DNA from: Rhynchopus sp. YZ270_cl-10
Lineage: Eukaryota; Euglenozoa; Diplonemea; Diplonemida; Diplonemidae
Assembly: GCA_964035575.1 (NCBI GenBank)
Contig: OZ037926.1
Location: 1,054,001-1,118,000 of the forward strand
Length of the DNA stretch: 64,000 nt
Direction: 5' to 3'
Every line of letters begins with the position of its first letter. Position 1 is the stretch's first letter. Below are positions 51,771 to 62,556 of the stretch, one piece after another. The position numbers and the translations under genes were made by a program. Below the pieces are notes generated by a model. The model made no database searches and was not told the origin of the DNA. It saw only the letters and a program-made list of their open reading frames with translations.

Positions 51771-54700
51771 ATGGAGGTGAAGCATGGGATGAACCGGGGT
51801 GCGGTGGGGATGGGCAGGGGTCAGCAGATGCCGCAGCTGAACTCGAATGTGCACATTGGACAAGGCAGCGGCCTCAACGGTGTGTACAGCGCGTACCAGG
51901 GAGGGCAGAACTACCAGCAGTATGAAGCATCCTACCAGCAACCCAGCCACAACATCCAAAGGCAGCCGCAGGTGCGAGAGACCGTGCCGCACCAGCACAC
52001 TACCTTCGGGGAGGGGGAGGACGTGATTGTGGAGGTGTGGGCGCAGCAGCTCGAGGACGCGTTTGAACACATCCGCAAGATGGTCGTGGACTACCCCTAC
52101 ATTGCCATGGACACAGAGTTCCCAGGTGTCGTCGCGCGACCCGTCGGCAACTTCAAAAGCAACACCGAGTTCTACTACCAGACGCTCCGCTGCAATGTCA
52201 ACCTACTCAAGATTATACAGCTCGGCATCACCTTCTCGAACGAAGCCGGAGAGCACCCCCCAGGCCCGTGTACATGGCAGTTCAACTTCAAGTTTGATTT
52301 GAAAGACGACATTTACGCGCAAGACTCGATCGACCTTCTGTCCACCTCCGGCATCGACTTCAACCGTTTTGCAAGAGGTATGTAGAGTGGTGGGAAGCGA
52401 AACATCAAACTACCCAAAAGTCACAAATATTTTGTCAACTTGTCAACAATGCCGTAAGTGCGCACCAGCCACTCTCTCCTTATTGTTCGGTTTATTGTGT
52501 ACGAGGTATCCAGCGCCCTGTTTTGTTGCAAGCAAAATGGATGAATCATCCCGAACAACCGTCTCTACAGAAGAGCCATTGGTTTCAAACTCTGCGTGTT
52601 CCCGCACGACAACGATGGCAATGATGCACACACACACGACACATACATCGTGCACACTGTTTGCAAGGTGTCTCTTTCCTCCCCCATTATCACACAACCC
52701 CACAGATGGCATCGACGTCGCTACCTTTGCAGAACTGCTGACCAGTTCCGGTCTTGTTCTCTCTGCAGACCCTCCCGTGCGTTGGCTGAGTTTCCATGCT
52801 GGGTACGACTTTGGGTATGTGGCGTTGCCTTTCTCACCCTATGTATCTTTAGCTTTTATGGCAGGTTTTGTGTACTGTTTGCAAGCTTGTATCTAATAGA
52901 CTAGTCTTGAATTCAAAATGTTTGAGATCAGTGGTCGCGCTAATTATGGGAAAAAATGGGGAAAAAATGGATTTCGGGTACGGAAAAACGTTCCTTGAAA
53001 AGGTTAGCTGGGGAGGCCCGGAAACCCCGTTTTGTGGCATTTCCGGGCCAATCCCGGCTTGTGGTGGGGTATATACGGAAAAATGGACAAAATTTTAGTG
53101 ACTTAAATTTTCGCAAAATATGAACCCATACTCGTAAACAAGGGTCATTTTCAGGAAAATTCGGAAAATTCCGAGATTTGGAAGCAATTTTTCTCCTGAA
53201 AATCAGTGGGTTTTCAGCCCCAAAACATACCGCGATTGGAATTTCCGGAATCCGTCCGCGCTGTGGTGGGGTCACTTTGCCGAAATGGCCAATTTTTTGG
53301 TTTTGGTCAAAATCCATGTGGGTAAAGAGGGCCAATGTAAATCCCACAACCAGATTTTCTCTCCCTGATCCTGACGTCTTGCAACATGAAAATGCGCGAA
53401 AACACCGGCATTTGCATTTCCGGAATTCGTCCGTTCTGTGGTGGGGTCAATTTGCCGAAATGGACAAGTTCTTGGTTTTGGTCAAAACCCGTCAGTGTAA
53501 GGTAAAGGGGGCAAGTGTTTGCCTGTAGAAACTGGAAGGGAACAGGCAGCGCCGCAGGCGCACGGTAACCAACTTTTTTTTTTTTTCCTTTTCTTTTTTC
53601 TCCTCTTTCTTTTGACTTTCCGAGCCAATTGCGTTCCACGGCGGGGTCACATGTATATGCAAGTCCACTATGTGGTGGTCTTACTCAACAATATTAGAAC
53701 TTCTGGTTTCTTAATGAAATCCCCGTACTGCAAAAAAAAAACGTTCCTACCAAAACCCCCAAAAATCCCGGGATGAGGGATGGACTTTAGCGCGAGCTCT
53801 GTTTGAGATTGGAGCGTTTTTTTTTTTAAAGGTGGCTAAGCAAAGGACAGTGTCAACGTTTAGGTCGTTGTGTCCTCCTTTTGCTTCTTTTCTGCTCCTT
53901 GTATGTACATTGGTTTGGTCGTGACGATGCTTCTCCACACAGGTACCTCATAAAAGTGCTGACCAGCAGCGAGCTGCCAAAGGAGGAGGACGACTTCTTT
54001 GAGTTGATGGATATGTACTTCCCTGTCGTATGTTATATACCACCCCCACACCCCGCCCTCAATGTCAGATGAATGTGTGTTTGATAACTAATAGGGGTAA
54101 TTCTTGCGCAGAATATGGCCCCAAGATGTGTGTGAAAGCAAATGGGTAGTTGCCAAGAGCGAAATATTGCCGCGTGTGTCTGTCGTTATGCTGTGTCGTG
54201 TCTGCGTCCGCAGGTCCGCGGACAAGTCACCGTTCTTCCAAGATGTCCCTGATGACCCTGTTCGTGTCCTTTACCAGTCCAAGCGAGCATGGAGAAGACG
54301 AACACGTAATGGAGAAGACGAATGGGCCCGCCTCTCGCCCCTCTCCCTCATGCACCCGCCCGCTGTGTTGTGTTTGCATTTGCAGCACCAGTACTGCAGC
54401 AACTTTCAGAAAACTTTTCCTTTTGTTCGGGCAACGATTAGACTTCGCGGAACATTTTGTACAGAATCGCAGTTGTCTATTATATGCTCTCTTATTGTAA
54501 CCACACACACAGGTATACGACGTGAAATATCTTCTCAAGCATACGAACGGCGTTCTCTCTGAAATGACCGGACTCAACAAACTTGGCGACGGGTTGTCCA
54601 TAAAGCGGATAGGGCCCGCTCATCAGGTATCGCCACCACACCCTTCACCTCTCTGGCTCTCCCACAACACCACCCGTTTGTGGCGGGATACACAGCCTCA

Positions 54701-56012
54701 AGGTTTCTTCTCATCAGAGGCTGAGGCGAGGGGCTTGGGTGTATCTTGCCTATGTTGCTGTGTGTAGTCGATGAGGTCAACTTTCATTGTTTTCGGCAGA
54801 AAAAGAATGCATATGAAACAAACTTTCAACTTTGCTTCCAAAGGTGACTCAGCGCAGGCTGAGGTTCATCTTATGTACTTTTTGTTGTGGACAAAACATC
54901 TTTCGATTGAAAATATTATCTTAATCATGTTGTGTGTTATGTCTGTACCCACACGCCACACCACGCAGGCGGGATCCGACTCTCTCCTAACCTCCCACTG
55001 CTTCTTCAAGCTTGCCCAGGACTACTTCGCCGACTCCTCTGTGACCAAACACTGCGGCGTGCTGTACGGCCTTGGCCAAGACAAAGGCAACGAGACAAGC
55101 CAGAACGGATGGTCCAATCCTTCAATCACCCCCTCGGTATGTGTAGACTTCCGGACCGGACCCTTTCCCACACGATGCCCACTGCTGAGTGGTGCAGCGT
55201 TTTTATAAGGGCCAATTAACTAAGCGTAGTCTAACGGCTTTTGTTTGACTAATCAAGCGCTGGTGTGCACAGAGAAAAACCAAAAAACCAAAAGTGGCTT
55301 GAAATCATGGCCTGAGGTGTATATGAGTTAAACTTGGTAGTGCAGACGAGGATGCGCTCCACTATGTTTTTTCTCTCGTCTCAAACCCATATGTTTTGAC
55401 ACGCAGTACCAAATTTGATGTGGGTGAGGCACATGCTTTCTTGAGTTTTCTTTAATGTCGACCACAGTACACATACACATACCCTGGGCAATGTTCTGCT
55501 CTTTGGGACAATAGCTGCTTTCAACACATACACGGCAATACTTTTGTGAAGGAATCACCCAAACTTCAAACACACCAACTGACACAGACGCCTGCTGCAA
55601 GCAACCAGCAAGCAATCAGCCATCACAACGGTGGTGGGATGGGTGGAGGTGGCGGTGGAGGCAACAACAACAACAGCAGTGGTGGCGGCGGCAACGTTGC
55701 TGGGCAGTTCCCCTCTTCTCCGTCGGTCATGCTCTCGCGTGGGCCCCAACCCGGTCTGGTATGTCACAACAAAAACACGGAATCATTTGGAGTTGTAAAC
55801 GCTTTTCAAAAAAAAAAAATCATCTGCTTCAAACGCCTTGGTACACACGACCCTTTGTAGGGTTCATGAAACCATGAGTACAGAGAAACAAAGCGCCGGC
55901 ATAGTTGACTAAACATATCATCATATCCACCTTTTCTCCATGTTTACGAATGATTATTCTCTCTTTTGTATCCCAGCCCCAAGGGCCAGGTCTTGTTAGG
56001 AAGGGTGAATAG
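51771..56012 (+). CDS. CAF1/POP2 deadenylase (CNOT7/8 type), seven exons
   Basis: Exons 51771-52377, 52706-52814, 53943-54027, 54513-54626, 54969-55136, 55588-55758 and 55977-56012 agree in phase and give 429 residues. The N-terminal 85 residues are Gly/Gln-rich. The DEDD nuclease begins [20 protein letters not shown]. Catalytic acids sit in [17 protein letters not shown] and AGSDSLL, with the His in [13 protein letters not shown]; also YDVKYLLKH and YGLGQ. These match CAF1, which shortens mRNA poly(A) tails within CCR4-NOT. After the domain comes a Gly/Asn-rich tail. The last exon is the least certain: an alternative acceptor near 56520 would give a different 23-residue end. Introns 2 (1128 bases), 3 and 4 carry dispersed repeats. 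The ATG is the first after an AG at 51730-51731. Confidence 0.9.
52378..52705 (+). other. CAF1 intron 1
   Basis: 328 bases, GTATGT donor and CCCACAG acceptor. A moderately GC-rich interior gives open frames, but removing it restores the [17 protein letters not shown] junction expected for CAF1. No repeat module was seen. Confidence 0.75.
52815..53942 (+). other. CAF1 intron 2 with a three-unit repeat
   Basis: 1128 bases, the longest intron here. Around 52985-53095, 53165-53310 and 53385-53500 lie three diverged copies of a unit with CATTTCCGG, TGGTGGGGT and CCGAAATGG. The third matches 40377-40470 inverted. A CAGCGCCGCAGGCGCACGGT motif follows at 53547, and an R1-like relic at 53830. Confidence 0.75.
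54028..54512 (+). other. CAF1 intron 3
   Basis: 485 bases. It contains an R4 module at 54072-54135 (ACTAATAGGGGTAATTCTTG). The GC-rich patch at 54210-54330 opens several frames but interrupts the CAF1 domain, so it is intronic. Confidence 0.7.
54627..54968 (+). other. CAF1 intron 4 with an R1 hairpin module
   Basis: 342 bases. The module at 54843-54880 reads AAGGTGACTCAGCGCAGGCT then GAGGTTCATCTTATGTACTT. Confidence 0.75.
54843..54880 (+). repeat. R1 hairpin module, CTCAGC/GCTGAG variant
   Basis: Arms CTCAGC and GCTGAG pair fully around a four-base loop. Both sides differ from the CTAAGC/GCTTAG copies at the matching position. Confidence 0.8.
55137..55587 (+). other. CAF1 intron 5
   Basis: 451 bases. 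An inverted R5-like piece (GACGAGGATGCGCTCCACTA) lies at 55345-55364. The acceptor ACTGACACAG precedes the exon encoding the Gly/Asn-rich tail. Confidence 0.7.
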
Positions 56013-56644
56013 ACTGCACATATGTTGGATATGTGTGTGAGACACACAGCTACCAGCCGGATGATTAATAACGCGACCTGAGTAGGAGACCCCCCTATGC
56101 GTAACCCATTTATGAGAGTTATTGATACAATACAATTCCCACCCCCCCCCAACACTCACACACAGTACAACTCGATGCGGTGAAGAGAATGAAAAATGCA
56201 AAAAAAAAACCCCCCGGGTGTTCTGCCCTTGCGACAAGGCTTTGTTGCGTCTGCGTTCCTCTGGAAACGTCTGTACGTTCGAATGGCCCTTTTATTTATT
56301 TCTTTTATTTCACATGATGTGTGTGCGCCTCTGAGCTTATCTCCATTGTAAGTTAACTTTTTTTGCTACCTTTTTGGTGGATCCTGCGAAAAAAAAACTA
56401 TGTGGGTTTGTGGCAATTTTCTGTTTTCAACCCCCTTTTAAATACTTATGGTTTTGAATGTCTCATCAGCCAATCGGCCTTTTTATTTTATTTTTATTTT
56501 TCTTGCTTTTTTCACCAGATCCGAGTTCCACAGAAAGACTCTGAACACAGGGCGTCCGGCGTCTGTTTTCAACACCACCAATCCAGTTAGGTGACTAAAG
56601 CACAACAGACGTTACGTTCCTATTATAACCTTTTCTTTTATTAG

Positions 56645-56749
56645 ATGTAAAACCACGAAATGGATTGTAGGGCTGCATGGTTGGGGGTGTACCACCCCCC
56701 CGGTGTACAGGTACAATGTCACGAGAGGGCTTTGTATTTCAAGTCAAAC
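56645..56749 (+). repeat. Dispersed module R2
   Basis: Follows TTTTCTTTTATTAG; the central GTCATTGTACC part is shortened. Confidence 0.8.
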
Positions 56750-56952
56750 TATTCTTTCTTTGTGTGGTATGTGTGCATGAGAGTCCAGTCATCCTTCAAA
56801 ACTTTCTTTTTAAAGGTGACGTAAACACAGAGGCTAAGGTACATCTTCACCAGCTCTCTCTCTCTCTCCCCCTTTTTTTTTTGTTTCCGAACTTGGGGTA
56901 CCACCCCACTCAATTCTTTCTATTCTATGAATTGAAAGTATGCAAATTAATC

Positions 56953-56990
<38 letters not shown>

Positions 56991-57088
56991 TTGTCTTTTT
57001 AATCAATATGTTCAAAGCTGTGTGTGTGCAGTGAGCACACACTTCATCTTTTCCCTAATTCCCCCCCCCCCCCCCCCCCCTTTTTCAG

Positions 57089-57120
57089 GTGACTCAGCAC
57101 TGCGAAGCTGAGGCTCATCT
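57089..57120 (+). repeat. R1 hairpin module, CTCAGC/GCTGAG variant
   Basis: Follows a C run and TTTTTCAG: GTGACTCAGCACTGCGAAGC then TGAGGCTCATCT. Confidence 0.8.
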
Positions 57121-57265
57121 GGCTAACTCCCCCCTCCCCCTTTTTGAAAGGTACCCTGTCACGTATTTTAAGTCACATTTTATTTTTGAGGGTACGCAAT
57201 GCACTACTACACTTCACAAAAAAAAATAGTACTACTCGCTAGTCTATTACTCAATAATTAAGGTG

Positions 57266-57438
57266 CACGACGGTGAAGTAAATGACTTTGATTTTGTGGT
57301 CTTGCTTTTGTGGTTCCCCCGTTGGCTTACAACGGTGGTACCAAGGCAAGTCTTTTTACTACCAGTGCCTGCGTCCACCGATGAACGGTGAGGTGTGTTT
57401 GCACTTTCAGCTTTTCTTTACTTCACTTCACCGTCGTG
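57266..57438. mobile_element. 173-bp MITE, CACGACGGTGAAGTAAATG family
   Basis: The left end CACGACGGTGAAGTAAATGA faces the inverse (TTTACTTCACTTCACCGTCG) at the right. It contains an R3-type module. A second member is at 62557-62797. Confidence 0.75.
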
Positions 57439-57920
57439 TGTCAGGGGTAGGGGGGGTAGGGGGTGGGTTGAAAAAGCAGTGCATGTCATAGCGTACCTCA
57501 CACTAATACATTCTTTTCTTTTTTTTTTCTTTTTTCTTTTTTCTTGCGTCTTTTTCCCCTGAGAGTACAATAGCCTTTTCAGGGAGACGCTGTGTACTTC
57601 CTTTTCCCCCTCTTTTCTCTCTCTCCCCCCTTACCCCCTTTGGTTTGTTTTGGTTCTATTGAGTGTCTTCCGTACTCCCACGGGACACAGTTCAACCCAA
57701 GTTCTCTCCCCCTTAAAAAAAGTAAGTATCCTTGCCCTTTTTGGGTGACATTTTTCACAGAACCCACCTAGGTGGGGGCGATTGATTGTCGATACACCAA
57801 AAAAAAAAAAACAAAAAAAATCATAAATAAAATAGGTGTCATTTTGAGCACATAAAAACTGTTTTCTTTTTTTTTTTTATAAATGGTGGAAATGATTGAT
57901 CTAAAAAAAGTTAGTGTTGT

Positions 57921-57966
57921 GGAGTGCATCCTCGGGTGGCTACACTAATACGACCAAGTTTTCAAA
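57921..57966 (+). repeat. Dispersed module R5
   Basis: GTGGAGTGCATCCTCGGGTG then GCTACACTAATACGACCAAG. Confidence 0.8.
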
Positions 57967-58360
57967 AAGCTTTTTTTTTAAAGGGGCTGTGGGTGCATCT
58001 ATTTGCTGTACCGTTTCTGTAAAAAAACCCACCCTAACCTTAAAAGCAGTGATCAGAGTAAGATGTGCCTGGGTGTAATGTGCGCCCGTGCACGTAACGC
58101 AGTGGATAGTACTGTGTTTCGTTGAAGGGCAACTCAACCCATGCCCCTTCTTTGTCACTGCCTCCCCCCCTCCCCTCCCCTCCCCCTCTCGGAGCGCACT
58201 TTCGTTTTAAATAAAAAGAACTTCATTTCTTTTATTTATTACTCTAAAAAACCCCCTTCTTCGCTCCTTGCAAAATATAAAAATGACACCCCATTACAGC
58301 CAGCTTCGTGATAGTTTGGTTGTCGGTATTTCGAGGGTTTTTGTTGAGAACCTTTTTGCA

Positions 58361-58440
58361 TCGTTGGGTAGTCCACCCCCTCGGTACAGCAGGTCATGTA
58401 CCAAAGGTACACTGTTCATGAGGGCTTTGTATTTCAACTC
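58361..58440 (+). repeat. Dispersed module R2, 5'-truncated
   Basis: Starts at TCGTTGGGTAGTCCACCCCC and keeps GTACCAAAGGTACACTGTTC and the GGGCTTTGTATTTCAA end. Confidence 0.8.
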
Positions 58441-58666
58441 TACTTTTTTGTGGAAAGGTAACTAAACCGGGAGAGTTCCAGTAACTGCCGCGAAGCCTGT
58501 TCACAATAACAAAAAAAAAAACAAACACATTTTTTTTTTTCCACTTCACTTTTCGTTATGTACTAAGTTCAGTCCAGATTGCCCACCCCACAACCCTCTC
58601 CCCCTTAGCCAACCACCACTGCTATTTTGCTCACCCGTAGTGATGCCATCAGCTTTCCCCCTTCAA

Positions 58667-58700
58667 GGCGACTAAGCACGCGAGGCTTAGGTTCATCTTT
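58667..58700 (+). repeat. R1 hairpin module, CTAAGC/GCTTAG
   Basis: GGCGACTAAGCACGCGAGGC then TTAGGTTCATCTTT. Identical arms and loop to the 34707 copy. Confidence 0.8.
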
Positions 58701-59954
58701 AACCCCTATTTGTTCATATTCGCGACAAATCGACACCGGTATTGAAAAATGTGCCCGCGAGCGCCCTTTTTCACCCAGTTTTTCTCCCCCCCCCTTTAAA
58801 GAGCGTGTGTGCACGAGAGGTAGATTCATATTTGAAGTTTTTGCATCGTCTCTGCAAGGGGAGGGAAATCCTCTTTTCCAAAAACGGGTGCAAAAATAAG
58901 TAAAAAAAAAATGACCATTTGAAAAGCAGTTGTTTGTAGTTCCCTAAAGGGTGGAACATAGCCCAGACCTTTTGTGTCACGAGAGTGTATCTTTTTTCCT
59001 AGAGCATCCTAGCCTATTCGATATTGCGCACAGCCTTCCTGCCATTGCGACGGCGCCGTTTTTTTTTTTTTCTTTTTTTTTCTTCTTTTTTTCTTCTTTG
59101 CGGTGTCACAAACTAGCAGACATCATCCCTTTTTATGCCCTCCATTAAATAGGTGACACAAGCGCTGTGGGCTTTAGGTGCATCTTACCAACACCCTTTA
59201 TTTTACTTACGGGACCTTGTGAATATATTATTTTTTTTTTTGTGCTTTCATCCGGATGGCTGGCATCGTTTGTGGGTCAGTCGGAGGTGCCTGCATTAAT
59301 AACTTCACTTTTACTTTATTATTTTTGCACCTTTCCTTTAGATTTTTTCACCGTGCTTTCGCACTTTACTTACTCTAATAACCCCCTCTTACGTTACGGT
59401 TTTTTTTTCAGCAATGATGTGATTCTTTCAGAAGCATTCATTATGTTTTTCGTTCAGTGGTAACCATCACGGGATCAGAGTCTAGAGGAAACGGGAACAG
59501 TGCCAAAACGTGAAGAGGAAAAGTTACGTTGGTATTATTTTTTTTTTGGGGGAGACAACAAAAAAAAAAAAGGAAAGTAATCACCCTTTTAGGGTACATC
59601 ACCAATGTGCGATTTTTTCGGGGGGGGAAAAAAATGGTGTGCTTCAGGGGGTACGGACAACCCGCGGAAGAACCTCGGAGAACTGCTAGGGGCTATACCC
59701 CCTTTAACGGAGCACCTTCGGGAGAACCACGGATAATCGGTTTTTGGTGATCCACCAAAAAAGAAACACAGAACCCCACCCCCAAATACGAACTCTCTGT
59801 GTCTGCATTCACCTCCGTTTCTGTGCAATACGTGTTGTGGCACTTCGAGCACAGCGCGAGGAGGAAGGAATTAGCATGTAGCATATTGGTGTCCTGTAGA
59901 ACAATACTGATGGTGCGGTGATCGCACAACACAGCATCAAATTTTCAAAAAAAA

Positions 59955-60032
59955 AAAAGGAGGTGACAGTGGAGATTGCACAACTGTGGCAACACAACCG
60001 AGGCAACTGCACTACTCCAAACAATTTATCAA
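59955..60032 (-). repeat. Dispersed module R6, inverted
   Basis: AGTGGAGATTGCACAACTGT then GGCAACACAACCGAGGCAAC; inverse of the copies at 3723 and 34632. Confidence 0.85.
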
Positions 60033-60261
60033 AATAAATAAGAACCGCCTGTGCACGTCTTCGGACAGGTGGTTGTCGATACAACAAAAAAAAAGGAAGC
60101 TGAGGAAGAAGAGGAAGGAAAGAAAGGTACAGCGCTGGCTTGTAATGTCTTCCAGCGGGGTAAAAGCTTTCAGTTGGGTAAGCAGGTTGGTCTCTCTCCC
60201 CTATTTTTTTAAAACCCTTTTCACATTTTTCCATGGTACGCTAAAAAAAAATATTTTTGTA

Positions 60262-60301
60262 GAGGAGCATCCTCGGGTACCAGCAGCACCAAGTTTTCAA
60301 A
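60262..60301 (+). repeat. Dispersed module R5, diverged
   Basis: AGGAGCATCCTCGGGTACCA then GCAGCACCAAGTTTTCAAAA. Confidence 0.7.
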
Positions 60302-60501
60302 AAACAAAAACAAAAAACAAAAACAAACAAAACCAAACCAATTCACCTCTAAGCGAAGTCAAGACTTGCAGTCGTGATGGCTGAAATGCCCCTTAAATAG
60401 TACAATGTCATTGTTATTAACTCAAAATATATAAAAAAGAAGTGCCCCCCACATCCATTTAATCTCTTTTCTGCCTGCACCACCTCTGTCAACAACACAA
60501 C

Positions 60502-60700
60502 GCAACACCGCAACTAAGGCAAGGGAAGGATAAGACATACATCTGCCTATCCCTAGTCAATGCGGGGGAGATATCTTTTCTGTTCCGTTCTGCGCGCATG
60601 CTTCTGTTCCTCAGTCAACAACACAACACCGCAACTAAGGCAAGGGAAGGATAGACACACATCTGCCTGTCCCTAGTCAATGCGGGGGAGATACCACACA
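60502..60700 (+). repeat. Two-unit copy of the hairpin tandem repeat
   Basis: Units begin at 60508 and 60629 (period 121). In the second unit CTATCC reads CTGTCC, which still pairs with GGATAG through a G-U wobble. As at 35.6 kb, the last unit reads GGGGGAGATACCACA and passes into CA-rich DNA ahead of a start codon (60821). Confidence 0.9.
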
Positions 60701-60755
60701 CATCCACACCCCCCTTTTTACCCACATCCTTCCCTGCACACGGCCTACACCCTGC

Positions 60756-60757
60756 AG
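60756..60757 (+). promoter_or_regulatory. Putative 5' splice acceptor AG
   Basis: CTACACCCTGCAG lies 64 bases before the ATG at 60821; the leader between them is CA/CT-rich. Confidence 0.35.
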
Positions 60758-60820
60758 GAGTTGTCTCGTTACTTTACACGGACATACACCACACACTCCC
60801 CTCCCCTCCCCTCTCCTCCA

Positions 60821-61462
60821 ATGGGGTGCTGCCAGACACACGAACTCGAGGAGAAGGAGCAGAACTCTCTTGAGATGACGTGGTGTGCCAAAGACGTGGA
60901 TGTGCAGCTTGACGATGCGGAGCTGTTCTACGAGAGCCTGGAGCGGACACGCAGCAAGCTGGGGAGCGAACCCGGCAGCCAGGGCGGCATCAGCAACATG
61001 AGTCTTCTGAGTCTGCTTGGACGGCACACTGGCGCACAGGACCTGATGGCAGATGCGTTGGACCTGATGTGGGAGGTGCGGTCCTTGGCGGCAGGGTTGG
61101 AGCGGAACGATGCAGTGCCGCCGATACCTGCGGCACTGAAGAGCCAGGTGGTGCGGGCGGTACGCACACTGACGCACATCGGTGGACGCCTGACGAGCAG
61201 CGGCGTCACAATCGAATCCCAGGAACGCACCAGCAACCGCTCCTTCAACTCCGTCGAGTCCTGGCGGCGTGGTGTCCCCGCCTCCCGCGTGAAGCGCGAC
61301 GACAACCCTCTCGGCCGCTCGCACACCCGCAGGTCCCTCAAGAAGGCCATGACCGAGGTGGACGCCGCTTGCGAGGAGCTGCGCGAACACCACATCCACA
61401 TTGCCTCCCTCCACAAAGCGCTGGCGCAATGGAGTGCCGAGCACAGAGTGCAGGAGGGGTGA
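60821..61462 (+). CDS. Probable lipid-anchored helical protein of unknown function
   Basis: 213 residues, single exon. The start MGCCQTHE fits N-myristoylation at Gly2 with palmitoylation at Cys3 and Cys4, giving membrane attachment without a helix. The rest is mostly helical: VDVQLDDAELFYESLERTRS, then LLSLLGRHTGAQDLMADALD, a conserved-looking Arg/Ser linker (SVESWRRGVPASRVKRDDNP) and a last amphipathic helix (KKAMTEVDAACEELREHHIH). I do not recognise the family. Euglenozoan flagellar and cortical proteins often use this dual acylation, which is only suggestive. The DHHC enzyme at 32175 is the sort of enzyme that could modify it, but nothing links the two beyond the motif. Confidence 0.8.
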   Translation: MGCCQTHELEEKEQNSLEMTWCAKDVDVQLDDAELFYESLERTRSKLGSEPGSQGGISNMSLLSLLGRHTGAQDLMADALDLMWEVRSLAAGLERNDAVPPIPAALKSQVVRAVRTLTHIGGRLTSSGVTIESQERTSNRSFNSVESWRRGVPASRVKRDDNPLGRSHTRRSLKKAMTEVDAACEELREHHIHIASLHKALAQWSAEHRVQEG

Positions 61463-62180
61463 GCTGTGGGCATGGGCGGCATCTCTTAAACAGTTCCTTT
61501 TGTAAGGCAGGAAGAGTCGGCATTGGCAGTAATGCGGTTCTCGGTTGTGATGCAATGATTGTGTGTTAAGAAGTGTGTGTTGAAAGAGTTCGTTCGGGCC
61601 CTTTTTTTGGGATTCCCAATATTGGTGCGTTTCAACACATTTATGCGCACAGTAAATAGATGCGCTGTGCGTCGTTGCAAGCCAACACATACCACACCAT
61701 ACCCCCTTTGGTTTGTCTCTTGTTTCTTTTGAGTAGACCTGGGTGCGCACGAGACACTCATCAAGTTTTTCTCTCTTTTTTTTCTTTTTCTCTTCACTGT
61801 TACCTACGAAGTGTGTGAAGAGTCCTGGTAATAGTGTTTTCTGCAGCAATTTTATTTCTCTAAAATGTGTAACGTTGTGTACAAAAAAGGTGGCTACACT
61901 ATTCCAACAATTTTTCCCAAAAAAAAAAATAACTGTGACACCCCATGGGCTTGGGCTACCCTTCCACAGCAGAAAGCGAGGAAGATTCTCCCTGCAACCC
62001 AAAAAAGTTTTTCAAACACAAAAAAGTAATCACTTCCCCCTTGAGTACACATTATTTTCCAATTCAACCCGAAAAAGAAATAACCCCCAACACACACACG
62101 CCCTCTACTCTACCCCCCTTTGTGCGATTTTCTCTTTCCCTCTTCCCAGCCTTGTTCTGTTCGGGAACTTTTTTTTTCTA

Positions 62181-62222
62181 GGTGACTAAGCACTGCGAGG
62201 GCTTAGTCTTAGATCCCATCTT
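62181..62222 (+). repeat. R1 hairpin module, longest stem
   Basis: Follows TTTTTTCTAG. GACTAAGC and GCTTAGTC pair over eight bases around a loop of eight or nine. Confidence 0.8.
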
Positions 62223-62283
62223 ACAAAACACTTTTCTTTGAAAAAAAAAATGTGCACGCGGCACATTCAAATTTTCTTTTCAA

Positions 62284-62320
62284 GGTGACTGAGTACGAGA
62301 GGCCTTAGTCATCTTATAAA
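62284..62320 (+). repeat. R1 hairpin module with a wobble pair
   Basis: GACTGAG and CTTAGTC pair over seven positions, one of them G-U. Ends ATCTTATAAACTGTTC. Confidence 0.75.
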
Positions 62321-62349
62321 CTGTTCTTTCTTTCAGTGCCCCAAATTTC

Positions 62350-62450
62350 TATGGATGTAGGGACTGCATGGTTGGGTGGTCCACCCCCCCGGTACAGCCG
62401 GTCATTGTACCAAAAGGTACACTGTTCACGAGAGGGCTTTGTATTTCGAC
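62350..62450 (+). repeat. Dispersed module R2
   Basis: Begins ATGGATGTAGGGACTGCATG after a TTTCAG-led segment and ends CACGAGAGGGCTTTGTATTT. Confidence 0.85.
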
Positions 62451-62556
62451 CTTCTTTCTTTCAGTGCCCCGCATCCTTCCTATTGGACGGTGAGGTGTTC
62501 GCACCCTTCAACCCCTCTTTATAACCACACCTCTATCTCTTTGCTGTGTTCCTCTT

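Larger units (their letters stand above)
56013..60820. other. Gene-free stretch dense in repeat modules
   Basis: 4.8 kb. It holds R1 (57089-57120, 58667-58700, 59152-59188), R2 (56645-56749, 58361-58440), R3 variant (57360-57412), a MITE (57266-57438), R5 (57921-57966, 60262-60301), inverted R6 (59955-60032), a T run of about 35 at 56954 and the two-unit hairpin array (60502-60700). An alternative last exon of CAF1 could lie at about 56520-56590. Confidence 0.65.
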
